Assembly (NCBI RefSeq): GCF_014107495.1
Contig: NZ_CP041969.1
Location: 4,637,501-4,701,500 of the forward strand
Reading direction: 5' to 3'
From: Cohnella cholangitidis
GTDB lineage: Bacteria > Bacillota > Bacilli > Paenibacillales > Paenibacillaceae
Length of the DNA stretch: 64,000 nt
The notes under the pieces are model-generated. The model saw only the letters and a list, made by a program, of their open reading frames with translations, did no database searches and was not told the origin of the DNA. Below, in pieces: positions 1 through 8,812 of the stretch (positions within the stretch are counted from its first letter, which is position 1; each line of letters starts with the position of its first letter). The position numbers and the translations under genes are program-made.

Positions 1-42
1 GGGATGAAAGGCTTTTTGATTTGTTGAAAGGAGGAAAAAAAG

Positions 43-1788
43 ATGAGTGCACAAGGTGTTACGTTGAAATCCAAACAAGAGTTGATCGAAAAATGGAGCA
101 AGCCGGAAGTCATCACCGGATCGGAAATTCTGCTTCGCAGTTTGTTACTGGAGGGAGCGGAATGCGTCTTCGGTTATCCGGGCGGAGCCGTTTTGTACAT
201 CTACGATGCGATGCATGGATTTACCGATTTCCAGCATCTGCTGACGCGCCATGAGCAAGGAGCCATCCACGCCGCGGACGGTTATGCCCGTTCTACGGGC
301 AAGGTAGGCGTATGTATCGCGACTTCGGGACCGGGGGCAACGAACCTCGTCACGGGAATCGCGACGGCCTATATGGATTCGGTACCGCTCGTCGTGATTA
401 CGGGCAACGTTGCGACAAGCCTAATCGGAACGGATGCGTTCCAAGAAGCCGATATCGTCGGCATCACGATGCCAATCACGAAGCACAGTTATCTGGTACG
501 TAAGGCGGAGGACTTGCCTCGCGTGATCCATGAAGCTTTCCATATTGCCAACAGCGGACGCAAGGGTCCGGTGCTCATCGACATTCCGAAGGATGTTTCC
601 GCGGAGAAGACGTTATTCCAACCGGTTACCGAGGTTAGCCTGCGCGGGTATAATCCGACCGTCCAACCGAACAAGAATCAAGTCGAGAAAATGATCCGGG
701 CCATCGAGAACGCCGAGAAGCCGGTTATCCTAGCCGGCGGCGGCGTTGTCTACTCGGGAGCTCACGACGAGCTGTACGAGTTCATTACGAAGACGGGCAT
801 TCCGACGACGACGACTTTGCTCGGCCTGGGAGGTTTCCCTAGCGGGCACGAGCTGCATATGGGGATGCCCGGCATGCACGGAACGTGGACCGCGAATACG
901 ACGATTCAGTCCGCCGATCTTCTTATCAGCATCGGGGCCAGGTTCGACGATCGCGTTACCGGCAAATTGTCCGGCTTCGCGCCGCACGCTAAGATCGTTC
1001 ATATCGATATCGATCCTGCCGAGATCGGCAAGAACGTTCCGACGGACATTCCTATCGTCGGAGACGTGAAAGCCGTGCTTCAACACGCTAACGCGATCGC
1101 GAAGTATGCGGGCAAAGCGGATGCTTGGCGCAAGCAAATTCAAGAATGGAAGGCTGCTAAGCCATTCAAATACGTCGATTCCGACACCGAGTTGAAGCCG
1201 CAATGGGTTGTTTCGATGATCCACGAAACGACGAACGGCGACGCGATCGTTACGACAGACGTTGGGCAGCACCAAATGTGGGCAGCCCAGTATTATCCGT
1301 TCAACAAACCGCGTTCATGGGTAACGTCCGGCGGCTTAGGAACGATGGGCTTCGGATTCCCGTCGGCTATCGGAGCGCAGATGGGCAACCCGGACAGAAC
1401 GGTCGTCTCCATCAACGGCGACGGCGGCATGCAGATGTGCGCTCAGGAGCTGGCGATCTGCGCGATCAATAACATTCCGGTCAAAGTGGTTATCATCAAC
1501 AACCAAGTGCTCGGCATGGTTCGCCAATGGCAAGAGCTTATCTACGATAACCGTTACTCCCATATCGATCTATCGGGCAGCCCGGATTTCGTGAAGCTGG
1601 CGGAGGCATACGGCGTAAAAGGCTATCGCGCGGCCAACAAGGATGACGCCCTGAAAGCATGGAAGGAAGCGCTCGCGCATCCCGGTCCTGCGGTCGTTGA
1701 ATTCGTCGTTCGCAAACACGAGAACGTGTATCCGATGGTTCCTCAAGGAAGCACGATCGATCAGATGATTATGGGGGATTCCGAATGA
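43..1788 (+). CDS. ilvB: acetolactate synthase large subunit
   Basis: This is the catalytic subunit of the ThDP-dependent acetohydroxyacid synthase, which condenses two pyruvates, or pyruvate and 2-oxobutyrate, in valine, leucine and isoleucine synthesis. The 581-residue length is normal. The N-terminal PYR domain shows GYPGGAVLYIYDA and the RHEQGAIHAADGYAR segment with the catalytic glutamate. The C-terminal PP domain carries the metal/ThDP motif NGDGGMQM with INNQVLGMVRQWQ. A strong AAAGGAGG lies 5-12 bases before ATG 43. The end overlaps ilvN by four bases, so the two subunits are translationally coupled. Any leader or T-box controlling the operon would lie before the window. Confidence 0.97.
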   Translation: MSAQGVTLKSKQELIEKWSKPEVITGSEILLRSLLLEGAECVFGYPGGAVLYIYDAMHGFTDFQHLLTRHEQGAIHAADGYARSTGKVGVCIATSGPGATNLVTGIATAYMDSVPLVVITGNVATSLIGTDAFQEADIVGITMPITKHSYLVRKAEDLPRVIHEAFHIANSGRKGPVLIDIPKDVSAEKTLFQPVTEVSLRGYNPTVQPNKNQVEKMIRAIENAEKPVILAGGGVVYSGAHDELYEFITKTGIPTTTTLLGLGGFPSGHELHMGMPGMHGTWTANTTIQSADLLISIGARFDDRVTGKLSGFAPHAKIVHIDIDPAEIGKNVPTDIPIVGDVKAVLQHANAIAKYAGKADAWRKQIQEWKAAKPFKYVDSDTELKPQWVVSMIHETTNGDAIVTTDVGQHQMWAAQYYPFNKPRSWVTSGGLGTMGFGFPSAIGAQMGNPDRTVVSINGDGGMQMCAQELAICAINNIPVKVVIINNQVLGMVRQWQELIYDNRYSHIDLSGSPDFVKLAEAYGVKGYRAANKDDALKAWKEALAHPGPAVVEFVVRKHENVYPMVPQGSTIDQMIMGDSE

Positions 1789-2268
1789 ACCGTAAACATA
1801 CGATAGCGATACTTGTGAACGATCAGCCGGGCGTCATGCAACGGGTGTCCGGCCTGTTCGGACGCGCGGCTTCAATATCGAGAGCATTACCGTCGCTCTT
1901 CCGAAGAGCCGGGCCTTTCCCGGATGGTTATCGTCACTACCGGCGACGATCATACGCTGGAGCAGGTCCAGAAGCAATTGTACAAGCTTATCGACGTCAT
2001 TAAAGTCATTGACGTTAGCGGCAACCCGATGGTCGGACGCGAGCTGGGCCTCATCAAAATCGGAGCCGACCCGTCCATGCGGCCGGAAATCCTCGGCATC
2101 GTAGAGACGTTCCGCGCGGCGGTCGTCGATATCGGGCCTACGACGCTGATCGTTCAAGTCGTAGGGGATACCGAGAAAATCGACGCCATGATCGAACTGC
2201 TTAAACCGTACGGCATTCGCGAGCTGTCGCGCACCGGCGTGACGGCAATGAACAGAGGCGCCAGATAG
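1785..2268 (+). CDS. ilvN: acetolactate synthase small (regulatory) subunit, broken by two apparent frameshifts
   Basis: This is the ACT-domain regulatory subunit that mediates valine feedback on IlvB. The first 27 residues (MNRKHTIAILVNDQPGVMQ...) are typical, and from about position 1924 the reading resumes in another frame with MVIVTTGDDHTLEQVQ and continues to the normal C terminus. In between, inserting one base near 1862-1866 and one near 1894 restores the expected stretch GFNIESITVG. The restored protein would have about 161 residues, the usual length. Because everything else is well conserved and the gene is needed by the pathway, I take both as sequence errors rather than decay. It is followed by a long hairpin and then ilvC. 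Confidence 0.9.
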
Positions 2269-2297
2269 TCTATCGCACAACGTTTGAGAACTACCCG

Positions 2298-2363
2298 CTC
2301 GAAGCGGGGGTTCGAGAGGAGAAACCGGCTTGCGCCGATCTCCTTTGGAACGCCCGCTTCGAG
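2298..2363 (+). repeat. long imperfect inverted repeat between ilvN and ilvC
   Basis: Two 25-base arms, 2298-2322 and 2339-2363, are nearly complementary: both read CTCGAAGCGGG...GTTC...AGGAGA when one is reversed, with about four mismatches. The loop can pair further (ACCGGC with GCCGAT). There is no T-run after it, so it is not a standard terminator. An mRNA-processing or stabilising hairpin, or a small intergenic repeat element, are both possible. Confidence 0.7.
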
Positions 2364-2409
2364 GGTTACGTAAGACCATTTTTACTATTTTAAGGAGGAA
2401 CACAATCCA

Positions 2410-3401
2410 ATGGCAGTAAATTTATTTCACGAAAAAGACGCCGATCTTGGCGTTCTTAAAGGCAAAACAATCGCGGTAATCGGTTACGGCAGCCAAGGTC
2501 ACGCTCAAGCGCAAAACCTTCGCGACAGCGGCGTAAACGTTATCATCGGTCTTCGCGAAGGTAAATCCGCGGAAGCGCTCGCAACGACGGCTTCGAAGTG
2601 CTTTCCGTTGCCGACGCTACTCGCAAAGCGGACGTAGTTCAAATCCTTATGCCGGACGAGACGCAAGCTAGCGTCTACAAGAACGATATCGAGCCTAACC
2701 TGAAAAAAGGCGCAGCCCTGATGTTCTCCCACGGCTTTAACGTACATTTCGGCCAAATCGTAGCTCCTGCGGATGCTGACGTTTTGCTGGTTGCTCCTAA
2801 ATCCCCTGGCCACATGGTTCGCCGTACTTACGTTGAAGGCTTCGGCGTACCGGGACTGATCGCTATTCATCAGAACGGAACGGGCAAAGCATTCGAAATC
2901 GGTATGGCTTATGCCAAAGGTATCGGTTGTACGCGCGCGGGAGTTATCGAAACTTCCTTCCGCGAAGAAACCGAGACGGACTTGTTCGGCGAGCAAGCCG
3001 TTCTTTGCGGCGGTGCGACCGCACTCGTTAAAGCCGGTTTCGAAACGCTTGTTGAAGCTGGATACGCTCCTGAAATGGCTTACTTCGAGTGCTTGCACGA
3101 GTTGAAGCTGATCGTTGACATGATGTACGAAGGCGGCATGGCTTCCATGCGCAATTCGATCTCCAACACTGCGGAATACGGCGACTACGTTACCGGACCT
3201 CGCGTAGTGACGGAAGAAACGAAAAAAGAAATGAAACGCGTGCTGCAAGATATCCAACAAGGTAAATTCGCTCGCGACTTCATCCTTGAGAACCAATCCG
3301 GACGCGCGTTCCTCACGGCCACTCGCCGTAACGAAGCCGAGCACCCGATCGAAGTCGTCGGCGCTCAACTGCGCGGTATGATGCACTGGATCAAGAAGTA
3401 A
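2410..3401 (+). CDS. ilvC: ketol-acid reductoisomerase, one apparent frameshift
   Basis: This enzyme converts acetolactate to dihydroxyisovalerate with NADPH and magnesium. The N terminus contains the Rossmann motif VIGYGSQGHAQAQNLRDSG. The reading frame shifts near position 2576: before it runs GLREGKSAEA, after it VLSVADATRKADVVQILMPDETQ. One missing base in a GC stretch (GCGGCT read as GCGCT) restores a normal protein of about 330 residues. The knotted C-terminal domain is intact, with FGEQAVLCGG, ECLHELKLIVDM and SNTAEYGDYV. The ribosome site AAGGAGG precedes ATG 2410. A strong terminator follows. Confidence 0.93.
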
Positions 3402-3421
3402 TTCCCATTATTCTTTAACGA

Positions 3422-3447
3422 AGCCCCGTCAGCCGACGGGGCTTTTT
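3422..3447 (+). terminator. intrinsic terminator after ilvC
   Basis: A perfect nine-base stem AGCCCCGTC / GACGGGGCT with an AGCC loop is followed by a T-run. It closes the ilvBNC operon. Confidence 0.92.
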
Positions 3448-3495
3448 GGCGTCTTCTCATCGGATAGAAATAAAACGCAAAATTGTCGTTTTTTA

Positions 3496-3504
3496 TGATA
3501 TAAT
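3496..3504 (+). promoter_or_regulatory. extended -10 promoter of the channel operon
   Basis: TGATATAAT is an extended -10 element. No convincing -35 is seen 17 bases upstream, as is common for extended -10 promoters. It would start transcription near 3511. Confidence 0.6.
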
Positions 3505-3575
3505 CTCTCAGGCTGAACGCGCATTAGTTGCCGTAATCGCAGCATAGAGTGAGAATACGGACCTGCAAGGGGGCG

Positions 3576-4604
3576 ATGTTCCTGTACATCATACGCAAGC
3601 TTTCATTGAAGCTGCTCCGGCTGAAAAACGTTTTTTTGTTGTTCGGAACGGTCGGGTTCGTGTTGCTTAGCGCTTCTATTATTTATTTAATAGAGCCGGC
3701 AACGTTCAAAGAACGCTGGTTCAACGCTTTGTACTGGGTAATGACCACGATCGCGACGGTCGGTTACGGCGACTTCTATCCGACTACCGTTGCCGGCAAA
3801 ATATTCGCTATCTTCCTGTTCGTGTTCGGAATCGGCTTGCTCAGCTTGGTCATCGGCAAGATTATCGATTATTTCGTGGAGATTCACCGCAAGAGGGAGG
3901 CCGGTCTGTTGAAATATCAAGGAAACCAGCACATCATTCTCATTAACTGGAGCAAAAAAACGAAGCTGGCCGTAGAGGAAATCCTATCGACCGACGAGGA
4001 TATGGAGATCGTGATCATCGACGAGTCCGACAAGCATCCGTTCGACCACCCCAAAGTGCATTTCGTCAGCGGCGATCCGACATCGGTGGAAACGTTGGAG
4101 AATGCCTCCATCCATCAAGCGCGGGCGGCCATCATTTTCTCGGACTCCCGGATCGACGATTCGTCTCTCGTAGACGGGAAGTCGCTTCTGATCGCATCGA
4201 GCATCGAGAAACATGCCCCCGAAGTACATACGACGGTTGAGATCGTATTGGAAAAACACATCCAAAACTTCCGCCACGTGCGAGTGAACGAGTTCGTGTT
4301 ATCGTATGACGCGGTGTCCCGATTAGCGGTAAGGGCCGCCTTGCATGAAGGCAATATCGATATCTACACCCAACTGCTTAGCCGCCAGGACGGCCAGGAT
4401 ATGTTCGCGATCACCGCGGACCAAGCTTGGAAAACTTACGGAAACGCTTTTCAGGCGCTCTTGCTTAAGGGCGCAACGTTAATCGCCGACGGCAGCGACA
4501 TGGGCATTAACCGCCGGCTGAATGATCTGATTCCGCCTGACGCGAAGCTATACGTCATTGCCGATAAACAGACGATAAGCTCGCTACGCAAAGAGGGGAG
4601 ATGA
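3576..4604 (+). CDS. YugO-like potassium channel with RCK (TrkA-N) domain
   Basis: This is a two-transmembrane K+ channel subunit. The first helix lies near residues 18-38, the pore filter TVGYGD at 61-66 and the second helix near 74-96. A cytoplasmic RCK/TrkA-N Rossmann domain follows (about 115-300), with IILINWSKKTKLAVEEIL and VHFVSGDPTSVETL. The architecture is that of Bacillus YugO and MthK. I chose ATG 3576, which has AAGGGGG just upstream; a GTG at 3549 would add nine residues but has no ribosome site. It is the first gene of a five-gene operon, ten bases before the next gene. Gating by an intracellular ligand is known for the family; which ligand is not visible. Confidence 0.88.
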   Translation: MFLYIIRKLSLKLLRLKNVFLLFGTVGFVLLSASIIYLIEPATFKERWFNALYWVMTTIATVGYGDFYPTTVAGKIFAIFLFVFGIGLLSLVIGKIIDYFVEIHRKREAGLLKYQGNQHIILINWSKKTKLAVEEILSTDEDMEIVIIDESDKHPFDHPKVHFVSGDPTSVETLENASIHQARAAIIFSDSRIDDSSLVDGKSLLIASSIEKHAPEVHTTVEIVLEKHIQNFRHVRVNEFVLSYDAVSRLAVRAALHEGNIDIYTQLLSRQDGQDMFAITADQAWKTYGNAFQALLLKGATLIADGSDMGINRRLNDLIPPDAKLYVIADKQTISSLRKEGR

Positions 4605-4613
4605 CGTTGAGGG

Positions 4614-5090
4614 ATGCTTCATCTTGATTATCGGGAATGGTCCGAGGCGTTAGGCCGCGTGGAACAGGGGCTCCTGGACATTCATGTTTCGCCGGAGGAG
4701 TTGTTTATGCGCAAGCTCGTTAACGCAACCGTGATCCGCAACCGGATGTTCGAGCATACGTCTAACGAGTCGGAAAACAACCGCGAGCACACGATCTACG
4801 CGAAGCCCTTCCGTGACCATGAGGTGGACACCTTCGGACCGGCGATTTGGAAGAGCGCATTCGAATTCGTAGACGTGTCCCGCACTTTCGAACCCGTATT
4901 TTGCGTTTGGCATAACGGCGATTTCGTCGTGAAGCAGATGATGTACGGGATCGCGCAGCCGATGGATATCGCCCGGCTCTTGTTGGACCATTATCTGATC
5001 GAATACGGAAGAACGTATGAAGTGCTCTATACTTTGCTAGACCACGAGAGAAAAAAGGTGCTGTTTTTCTTGAAAGAGGTGATGGAATAA
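4614..5090 (+). CDS. conserved protein of unknown function in the channel / ATP-grasp operon
   Basis: I do not recognise this 158-residue protein. It is soluble in appearance, with no signal peptide or membrane segment, and rich in aromatic residues: a central block reads AIWKSAFEFVDVSRTFEPVFCVWHN and the C terminus is helical. It starts ten bases after the channel gene and its stop codon abuts the next start, so it is certainly co-transcribed. The ribosome site is weak (GGGGAG about 13 bases upstream, GAGG directly at the start), suggesting coupling to the channel. By position it may act as a cytoplasmic partner of the amidoligase or channel; that is inference. Confidence 0.75.
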   Translation: MLHLDYREWSEALGRVEQGLLDIHVSPEELFMRKLVNATVIRNRMFEHTSNESENNREHTIYAKPFRDHEVDTFGPAIWKSAFEFVDVSRTFEPVFCVWHNGDFVVKQMMYGIAQPMDIARLLLDHYLIEYGRTYEVLYTLLDHERKKVLFFLKEVME

Positions 5091-5369
5091 ATGACGCAAG
5101 AAGAGAAGAAACGGCTCAAATACAAACCTGGCAAGCTGGCCGCGTTGACGTTGCTATTGACGGTGCCGGTCATGATGACCGGATGCGGCCAATTGTCTTC
5201 GAACGACGAATGCGACCCGGATTACGAGGAATGCGTATACGACGATGACGACGGAGTGTACGTATACAGCAGCGGCTCCAAGAAAAAATACAAGACGAGC
5301 TCGAGCGGCTCTTCGTCCAAGTCCTACAGCGGTTTCGGCAGCGGCGGGAAAAGCAGCTCCGGGGGTTGA
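5091..5369 (+). CDS. small Ser/Gly-rich lipoprotein, YgiB/YjfM-like in layout
   Basis: This 92-residue protein has a basic N terminus, a hydrophobic stretch and a lipobox MTGC with the lipidated cysteine at residue 32, so it should be anchored on the outer face of the membrane. The mature part has an acidic segment with two cysteines (DECDPDYEEC), then a low-complexity Ser/Gly/Lys tail ending GSGGKSSSGG. Enterobacterial YgiB and YjfM (DUF1190) share this lipoprotein plus Ser/Gly tail layout and also sit directly before a glutathionylspermidine-synthase-like gene. Homology to them is inferred from layout and position, not from alignment. It starts immediately after the previous stop. Confidence 0.8.
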   Translation: MTQEEKKRLKYKPGKLAALTLLLTVPVMMTGCGQLSSNDECDPDYEECVYDDDDGVYVYSSGSKKKYKTSSSGSSSKSYSGFGSGGKSSSGG

Positions 5370-5375
5370 TCGGAT

Positions 5376-6692
5376 ATGCGTAAAATGCACCACCTAGAGC
5401 TTACGCACGACGAAGTGTTCCGGGAAGAGATAGCGGACGCGATTCCTTATCATCGCATGTACGGCAAGGAATATTGTTTGCCATCCTTCATGCTCTATAC
5501 GCGGGAAGAGGCAGCAAGAATCGCGACAGCGGCGCAAAGGGTAAACGAGATCTATGAGAAGGCGCTTCGGTTCGCGCAACGGTATTTGCCGGACGATTTT
5601 TTCGAGCGGTTTCTAGGGATCCCGGCTCCACTTATCTCGCCCGCGCGCGTAGAAGTTCCTTATCACGGGGTGTCGCGACAGGACTGGATATTGAACGGCG
5701 ATCAAATGAAATGCATCGAGAACAATAGCGATACGCCATCCGGAATACCGGAAGCGGCATGGCTGGCCGGGGCTTTGATCGGCCGATACTCAAGCTTCGG
5801 CAATCCGTCCGAGGGGATGCGCGCCGCGATTCAAGACGCATTCCGGCTATTGCTCGACGATTGCCGCCAGAGGGGCTTAACGGGTACGATAGCCTTCAGT
5901 TGTTACGACTGGCATGTGGAAGATAGGACGAACACGTTGTATGTGATGGAAGCCGTCCGCGAGCTGGGCTACGATGTCGCGTATGTCCCGTTGGAGAAGC
6001 TGGAAGTCGTGCCGGATGATGGGTTATATTGCGACGGGACGCGGATCGAAGTGCTGTATCGTCTGTACCCGCTGGAGTATCTCGTGCACGATAGGGAAGA
6101 AGCATCGGACTATCCGATCGGCGAAGAGTTGCTCCGTCTGGTCGGACAAGGAAAGTTAGGCTTGATTAATCCCGTGCAAAGCATCATTACGCAAAGCAAA
6201 GGATTCATGGCGCTGATCTGGTCGTTATACGAGAGAAACCATCTGACGGAAGAAGCGGTCGGATTTAAGCTGTTCAGCACGGAACAATGCGAATGGATCG
6301 AAAGCTATTTGCTTCCTACCTATTATGAGAAATCCGTATTCGAAGCAACCGGCTCGCCGTATGTTTCCAAAGGATATTGGGGGCGCGAGGGCAAAGGGGT
6401 TACTCTATTCGACTCCGGAGGGGACATATCGAGCGCTCCGGGTTGGAAAGAGGATGAAGACTCCGAGGTTCGCGAGTATTACGAAAACCAGCCGAAGATC
6501 TATCAGCTAAGATGCGAAATGGAAGACGCGGAGGTGCCGACCGAGAACGGCAATTATTCCGGCTTCGTGTTAACGGGCGCCTACGTTATAGGCGGACGAT
6601 TCGCCGGTATACTGCCTCGGATCGGGGAGGCCGTTACAGGGGACATGGCTTATTATTGCCCTGCTGCTATTGAGACGAAGGAGGAATCGTAA
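5376..6692 (+). CDS. glutathionylspermidine synthase-like ATP-grasp ligase (YgiC/YjfC family)
   Basis: This 438-residue protein matches the C-terminal synthetase domain of glutathionylspermidine synthase, an ATP-grasp fold that joins a carboxylate to an amine. Seen are NGDQMKCIENNSDTPSGIPE near residue 110, the glycine-rich YVSKGYWGREGKGVTLF and the C-terminal metal/ATP region with GNYSGFVLTGAYVIGGRFAGI. There is no amidase domain. Free-standing forms occur beside YgiB-like lipoproteins and DUF350 proteins and have been proposed to modify peptides or proteins; the substrate is unknown. Firmicutes usually lack glutathione, so true glutathionylspermidine synthesis is unlikely. It is separated from its neighbours by six and zero bases. 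Confidence 0.9.
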   Translation: MRKMHHLELTHDEVFREEIADAIPYHRMYGKEYCLPSFMLYTREEAARIATAAQRVNEIYEKALRFAQRYLPDDFFERFLGIPAPLISPARVEVPYHGVSRQDWILNGDQMKCIENNSDTPSGIPEAAWLAGALIGRYSSFGNPSEGMRAAIQDAFRLLLDDCRQRGLTGTIAFSCYDWHVEDRTNTLYVMEAVRELGYDVAYVPLEKLEVVPDDGLYCDGTRIEVLYRLYPLEYLVHDREEASDYPIGEELLRLVGQGKLGLINPVQSIITQSKGFMALIWSLYERNHLTEEAVGFKLFSTEQCEWIESYLLPTYYEKSVFEATGSPYVSKGYWGREGKGVTLFDSGGDISSAPGWKEDEDSEVREYYENQPKIYQLRCEMEDAEVPTENGNYSGFVLTGAYVIGGRFAGILPRIGEAVTGDMAYYCPAAIETKEES

Positions 6693-7097
6693 ATGGATAA
6701 TTTGGTTGAGGATTTGTTGAATGTAGCGATCGGATTAGGTATTTTGCTTGTGGTGCTGGTCGTGGGCGCATTCGTTTTCAGCAAGCTGACTAAGTTCAAC
6801 GACTCGGAGGAAATCAACAAAGGCAATCAAGCGGCGGGGATGTACTTCGGAAGCAAGCTGCTCGGCTTGTGCATTATCGTAGCCATGGTATCCTATAGCT
6901 CGGATTCCTGGGCGGAGATGCTGGTATGGTCCGGAATCGGCATCGTCGTGCTTTGCTTGGTCTATGTCATATTCGATTTGCTCACTCCGAAATTCAAAGT
7001 GTGCGAACAGATCGCAAACGGAAATATGGCCATTGCGCAGTTGCTGCGCTCGATCATCATAGGCGTATCTATCGTGATAGGTACGTTCTTGATGTAA
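6693..7097 (+). CDS. DUF350 membrane protein (YjfL-like)
   Basis: This is a 134-residue integral membrane protein with about four helices, arranged as two similar halves as in DUF350. The region NKGNQAAGMYFGSKLLGLCIIVAMV between the first two helices is typical of the family. It starts one base after the ligase stop and has a good GAAGGAGG site, so it is the last gene of the operon. A paralogue lies at 51529-51948. The function of DUF350 is not established; genomic association with ATP-grasp ligases and envelope-stress genes is known. Confidence 0.88.
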   Translation: MDNLVEDLLNVAIGLGILLVVLVVGAFVFSKLTKFNDSEEINKGNQAAGMYFGSKLLGLCIIVAMVSYSSDSWAEMLVWSGIGIVVLCLVYVIFDLLTPKFKVCEQIANGNMAIAQLLRSIIIGVSIVIGTFLM

Positions 7098-7112
7098 GCT
7101 TAGCAGAGGCAA

Positions 7113-7146
7113 CCCGATCCAAGAGTATTCTGGGATCGGGTTTTTT
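7113..7146 (+). terminator. terminator of the channel operon
   Basis: The stem CCCGATCC / GGATCGGG (7113-7120 and 7133-7140) is followed by six T residues. Confidence 0.9.
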
Positions 7147-7187
7147 GCGCCAAGGTGACGAATCGTGGCTTTTCTCCCCTTGGAATA

Positions 7188-7196
7188 TGATATAAT
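7188..7196 (+). promoter_or_regulatory. extended -10 promoter of leuA
   Basis: TGATATAAT, the same extended -10 as before the channel gene, lies 49 bases before ATG 7245. Transcription would start near 7203, leaving a leader of about 42 bases that carries AGGAGGTG. Confidence 0.6.
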
Positions 7197-7244
7197 CTGT
7201 AGATAGTCATGATTAGCTTCAGGAGGTGCGGGCAAGACCCTGCC

Positions 7245-8795
7245 ATGAGAAAAATTTATATTTTCGACACGACGCTTCGGGATGGAGAACAGTCTCCCGG
7301 CGTAAACTTGAACACGCAAGAAAAAGTAGAAATCGCCCTGCAGTTGGAGAAATTGGGCGTTGATCGGATCGAGGCAGGTTTCCCTGCGGCGTCTCCGGGA
7401 GATCTGGCTGCCGTTAACGCGGTAGCTAGAGCGGTTAAGAACGCGACCGTCATCGGACTTGCCCGTTCGCGGGAACAAGATGTAGACGCAGTCGTAGAGG
7501 CGCTTAAAGGCGCGAAAAATCCCGGTATCCACCTGTTTCTCGCGACGTCGCCGATCCACCGCAAGCATAAGCTGCGGATGGAGAAGGAACAAGTATTGGA
7601 GACGGCAGACCGAGTTATTCGCTATGCGAAACAGTTTTTCGATAAAATCGAGTTTTCTCCGGAAGATGCAGGACGCACGGAATTGGATTTCCTTTGCGAA
7701 GTAACGGAGATGGCGATCAAAGCCGGAGCTACCGTCGTGAATATCCCGGATACGGTCGGCTATTTGACGCCTTACGAATTCGGAAATATATTCAAAACCT
7801 TAAAAGAAAAAGTGCCTAGCATCGATACGATCCAGTTGTCCGCTCATTGCCACGACGATCTGGGAATGGCTACCGCCAACGCTCTGGCGGCCATTCTTAA
7901 CGGAGCGGATCAAATCGAAGGAACGATTAACGGAATCGGCGAACGCGCAGGCAATACTTCTTTGGAAGAAGTGGCGTTGACGCTCGAGACGAGAGCGGAA
8001 TATTTTCAAGCGAAAACCTCTCTTAATCTTAAGGAAATCGCGAGAACGAGCCGTCTTGTCAGCAAGCTGACGGGAATGGTCGTTCCGGGAAATAAAGCGA
8101 TCGTAGGCGCGAACGCGTTCGCTCATGAATCGGGCATCCATCAGGACGGCATGTTGAAGGAGAAATCGACTTACGAGATCATTTCTCCCGAAACGATCGG
8201 ACTTAAAGACAGCAAACTCGTGCTCGGCAAGCATTCCGGTCGTCACGCCTTCCGCGAGAAGCTCGTTGATCTTGGATACGAGCAACTAACGGAAGATCAA
8301 GTCAACGCGGCATTTGGCAAATTCAAGGATTTGGCCGATCGCAAGAAGAACGTAAGCGACGAAGACATTCGGGCGCTGCTCGAAGAGAAGATCATCGAGA
8401 CGCCGGAAGTATTCGCGCTCGAACAGCTTGTCGTTTCCTTTGACAGCCACGCAACTCCGACTGCAACCGTAACGCTTAAGACGCAGAAGGGTATCGTGAA
8501 GCACGAGTCCGAAGGCAATGGCTCCGTAGACGCGATCTATCATGCGATCGATGCGCTTACCGGCGAAGCCGTAGAGCTGGACGATTATACGATCAAATCC
8601 GTAACGGACGGAACGGATGCGCTAGGCGAAGTTCATGTCGTGCTTAAACAAGACGATTCAACCGCCCACGGACGCGGAGTAAGCACGGATATTCTGGAAG
8701 CGAGCGCCCGCGCGTACGTAGACGCCTTGAACAGGCTCATCGACAAGCGCAACGCTCCTGCCCGCAATCGTCGCGATAACGTCACGTTGATCTAA
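7245..8795 (+). CDS. leuA: 2-isopropylmalate synthase
   Basis: This enzyme condenses 2-ketoisovalerate with acetyl-CoA, the first step of leucine synthesis. The DRE-TIM catalytic motif FDTTLRDGEQSPG opens the protein, the metal-binding HCHDDLG and GIGERAGN follow, and a C-terminal LeuA allosteric domain is present, so leucine feedback is expected. The conserved start MRKIYIFDTTLRDG favours ATG 7245 (516 residues). ATG 7209 would add twelve unusual residues and sit almost at the transcript end; the AGGAGG at 7220 is rather far (about 18 bases) from 7245, so the start is not settled. An aminotransferase gene follows after 17 bases. Confidence 0.95.
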   Translation: MRKIYIFDTTLRDGEQSPGVNLNTQEKVEIALQLEKLGVDRIEAGFPAASPGDLAAVNAVARAVKNATVIGLARSREQDVDAVVEALKGAKNPGIHLFLATSPIHRKHKLRMEKEQVLETADRVIRYAKQFFDKIEFSPEDAGRTELDFLCEVTEMAIKAGATVVNIPDTVGYLTPYEFGNIFKTLKEKVPSIDTIQLSAHCHDDLGMATANALAAILNGADQIEGTINGIGERAGNTSLEEVALTLETRAEYFQAKTSLNLKEIARTSRLVSKLTGMVVPGNKAIVGANAFAHESGIHQDGMLKEKSTYEIISPETIGLKDSKLVLGKHSGRHAFREKLVDLGYEQLTEDQVNAAFGKFKDLADRKKNVSDEDIRALLEEKIIETPEVFALEQLVVSFDSHATPTATVTLKTQKGIVKHESEGNGSVDAIYHAIDALTGEAVELDDYTIKSVTDGTDALGEVHVVLKQDDSTAHGRGVSTDILEASARAYVDALNRLIDKRNAPARNRRDNVTLI

Positions 8796-8812
8796 GAAAT
8801 GGGGATCGTTGG

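Noticed and set aside
730..1275. Minus-strand open frame of 181 codons opposite ilvB
   Set aside because: It is a shadow of a high-GC coding frame; IlvB is certain on the plus strand.
5376..6692. True glutathionylspermidine synthesis
   Set aside because: The amidase half is absent and bacteria of this type usually lack glutathione; only the ATP-grasp ligase fold is supported.
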